Below, piece after piece: positions 61,601 through 64,000 of a stretch of DNA of 64,000 bases; position 1 is the stretch's first letter; the number at the start of each line of letters is the position of its first letter. Source of the stretch: Acanthochlamys bracteata (Eukaryota; Streptophyta; Magnoliopsida; Pandanales; Velloziaceae); NCBI GenBank assembly GCA_019914995.1, contig CM034140.1:7362026-7426025 (forward strand). The letters are read 5' to 3'. A program made the translations under genes and the position numbers. The notes under the pieces are model-generated. The model worked only from the letters and a program-made list of their open reading frames with translations, was not told where the DNA came from and searched no databases.

Positions 61601-63847
61601 TACCGTCAGTGTTGATGCTCTCTCCTCGTATGTTTGGATGTGTTGTATTTGTGCATCTACATAAAAATCAACGAACCAAACTTGATCCTTGTGCTGTTCG
61701 TTGTATTCTTTTAGAATATGGTACACATACGAAGGATTAGCGGTGCTATCATCCCCTTACTAGACGTACTTATGTCACAATGGATGTTACTTTTTTAGAA
61801 TCCGAGATGTTCTTCTCTCTTCCAGTATCCAATTCCTCTCTTCAGGGGGAGACACAGTGTGAAGAGCAGAATTGGAATAGTTGGCCAAGATTTAAAAAGA
61901 ACGAGATTTCCATACCTAATGCACCAAATTCACAGATGGTAAGGAAAACAGAACCAGAAGAGACAGTTGGCCTTATCGGAGCATCAGAATCTGAAAAACC
62001 TATCTCATCAGAAATAGATGGAATCATCGAGCAAAACATCCCGCACCCTCTAGTACCGGAAGACCGATCTCCAGAGAATATTCCTGAGGTAAGTTCCCCT
62101 ATTACTCCATCTCCTGATGATATGTCAGAAATTTCTACTGGCTATAAGTTACCTTTCAGACATAATAGAGGCAAACCTCCAGATAGATACTCACCAGATT
62201 TTGAAGAAAAAAATGCAAGATACTCCATTGCCAACTATGTTTCATCGAAGGGACTATCAGAACCACTGAATGCCTTTGGGAATGAATTGTCCTCTTGTCA
62301 TATTCCTAACGGAGTGCAGGAAGCCTTAACAGATCTTAAATGGTCTCAGGCGATAGAAGAAGAGATGAAAGCATTACAAAAAAATAATACGTGAATTCTT
62401 GTCCCATTACCAGAAGGAAAGAAAGCCGTGGGATGCAAGTGGGTAATTTCTGTCAAATATAAAGCAGATGGATCTATTGAAAGGTATAAAGCAAGACTTG
62501 TGGCGAAAGGATATACACAGACATATGGTGTAGATTATCAAGAAACATTTTCACCAGTGGCAAAATTGAACACTGTGAGAGTTCTGTTATCTCTTGCAGC
62601 GAATCTAAATTGGCCATTACATCAGTTTGATGTAAAAAATGCTTTTCTACGTGGTGATTTGGAGGAGAAAGTATATATAGATATTCCACCAGGATATAAT
62701 GTCATATCACACACTGGGATAGTATGCAAACTTCAGAAGGCGCTATATGGATTAAAACAATCGCCTCGGGCCTGGTTCGGACGATTTAGTGTAGCGATGA
62801 AAAAATGTGGATTCTCACAAAGCAACTCAGATCACACATTGTTCTTCAAACATAGACAAGAAAAGGTAACACTTTTGATTATCTATGTTGATGATATTAT
62901 AATAACAGGTGATGATATAGAAGAAATTACTGCCCTGCAAAAGCATTTATCTACTGAGTTTGAAATGAAAGACCTAGGAGGACTTAAATATTTTCTGGGC
63001 ATTGAAGTGGCTCGATCAAAAAGAGGTATTTTTATATCCCAAAGAAAGTATGTAGTAGATCTACTGTGTGAGACAAGAATGCTTGATTGCAAACCAGCAG
63101 ATACTCCAATTATTCAGAATCACGGTTTGGGAGAATATTCTGATTATGTACCTACTAATAAGGAGAGATACCAAAAAATCGTTGGAAAATTAATTTACTT
63201 ATCCCACACGAGATCAAATATTGCTTACGCTGTGAGTGTGGTAAGTCAGTTCATGCACTGTCCCAGTGAAGATCACATGAATGCAGTATTTAGAATTCTT
63301 CGATATTTAAAATCGGCTCCAGGGAGAGGAATTATGTTCTTTAAAAATAACCGTATCGATATTGAAGGATATACTGATGCTGACTGGGCAGAAAGTATTT
63401 CTGATAGAAGATCTACATCGGGATACTTTATTTTTGTAGGTGGCAACTTGGTTACTTGGAGGAGCAAGAAATAAAAGGTAGTGGCATTATCAAGTGCAGA
63501 AGCCGAGTTCAGAGGTATGAATAAGGGTTTATGTGAACTTCTTTGGTTAAAGAAGTTACTTACAGAGATTAGTTATATACCAATATCTGCGATGAATTTA
63601 TTTTGTGATAACAAGGCAGCTATTAATATTGCTCACAATCCAGTTCAACATGATCGAACAAAACATGTTGAAGTGGATCGTCATTTCATCAAACAGAAGC
63701 TCGATGACAAGACAGTTCAATTTTCGTTCGTAAAATCTGAAGATCAATTGGCAGATATTCTTATGAAAGGTGTCTCTAGTAAAATATTTTACAACTCATT
63801 TGATAAGTTGGGTATTAGTAATATCTATACACCAACTTGAGGGAGAG

Positions 63848-63953
63848 TGTTGGCGTGAGTTGAAGTTACAATAATATTCTATGTACTTAATATATATAGA
63901 TGGACATGTATTCGTATTAGGAGGAATATAGAAAAAATACATGTACTTTGATA
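63848..63953 (+). repeat. 3' LTR of the copia fossil (106 bp)
   Basis: Same ends as the 5' LTR, with about four differences along its length. A purine tract (GAGGGAGAG) lies immediately upstream, and ATATC follows. Confidence 0.92.
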
Positions 63954-64000
63954 ATATCTTCTTATTTTCTTCTCTGTCTTCTTTAACTTTGATGGTTCCT

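Larger units (their letters stand above)
58576..63953 (+). mobile_element. Ty1/copia LTR retrotransposon fossil, nearly full length
   Basis: Element of 5,378 bp bounded by two 106-bp LTRs and by a perfect 5-bp target duplication ATATC (58571-58575 and 63954-63958). A primer-binding site begins right after the 5' LTR and a purine-rich tract sits just before the 3' LTR. The gag region (about 59.4-60.4 kb) has a CCHC knuckle (CTHCGKTKHTRETC). The pol region (about 60.4-63.8 kb) has, in copia order, protease (DSGATDHM, near 60.55 kb), integrase core (about 61.1-61.5 kb), reverse transcriptase with YVDD (about 62.4-63.2 kb) and RNase H (about 63.35-63.8 kb). The coding region is broken in about half a dozen places, so it is a fossil. 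The LTRs differ at about four of 106 positions, suggesting insertion on the order of one to a few million years ago, with wide error. The lineage may be Ale/Retrofit-like but is not settled. Confidence 0.93.

Overview
The window is plant nuclear DNA, most likely from a core eudicot. It has split genes with GT-AG introns, plant-only families (SBPase, WOX, NPF, AUX1/LAX, cutin-type GPAT, HSPRO, DIVARICATA-type MYB), AT-rich spacers, hAT and short inverted-repeat transposons, and a Ty1/copia retroelement. The species cannot be named from sequence alone. Gene names rest on remembered family sequences, not on searches.

Layout. 0-10 kb: 3' part of plastid sedoheptulose-1,7-bisphosphatase (+), a PP2-type lectin with proline-rich and membrane segments (-), a broken PPR copy (+), a small plastid-type coiled-coil membrane protein (-), and an NPF8/PTR1-like peptide transporter (-) with a 5'-UTR intron. 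10-25 kb: AT-rich spacers around a DIVARICATA-like MYB (+), an orphan C-terminal gene piece (-) and WOX5 (-). 25-33 kb: an AT-rich MITE, a CYP86 pseudogene (+), a one-exon BTB/KCTD protein (+), a PHT4;4-like transporter pseudogene (-) and GPAT6 (-). 33-45 kb: unplaced exon-like pieces (-), a TPR protein (+), HSPRO2 (-), a hAT-type MITE with a clean 8-bp duplication, and an intron-bearing ribosomal P0 pseudogene (-). 45-54 kb: a decayed autonomous hAT transposon with LTR-like debris, tandem repeats and a T-rich degenerate array. 54-64 kb: an AUX1/LAX auxin importer (+) followed by a nearly full-length Ty1/copia fossil with unusually short (106 bp) LTRs and an intact 5-bp target duplication.

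The genes do not form a pathway. About eleven look like ordinary working host genes: carbon fixation, peptide uptake, cutin synthesis, auxin import, root stem-cell identity and stress. No undescribed system is clearly present. The best second looks are the PP2 domain architecture, the orphan exons near 20-21 kb, the host-gene copies decayed with introns still in place, the tail of the AUX1-like gene, and the transposon structures.
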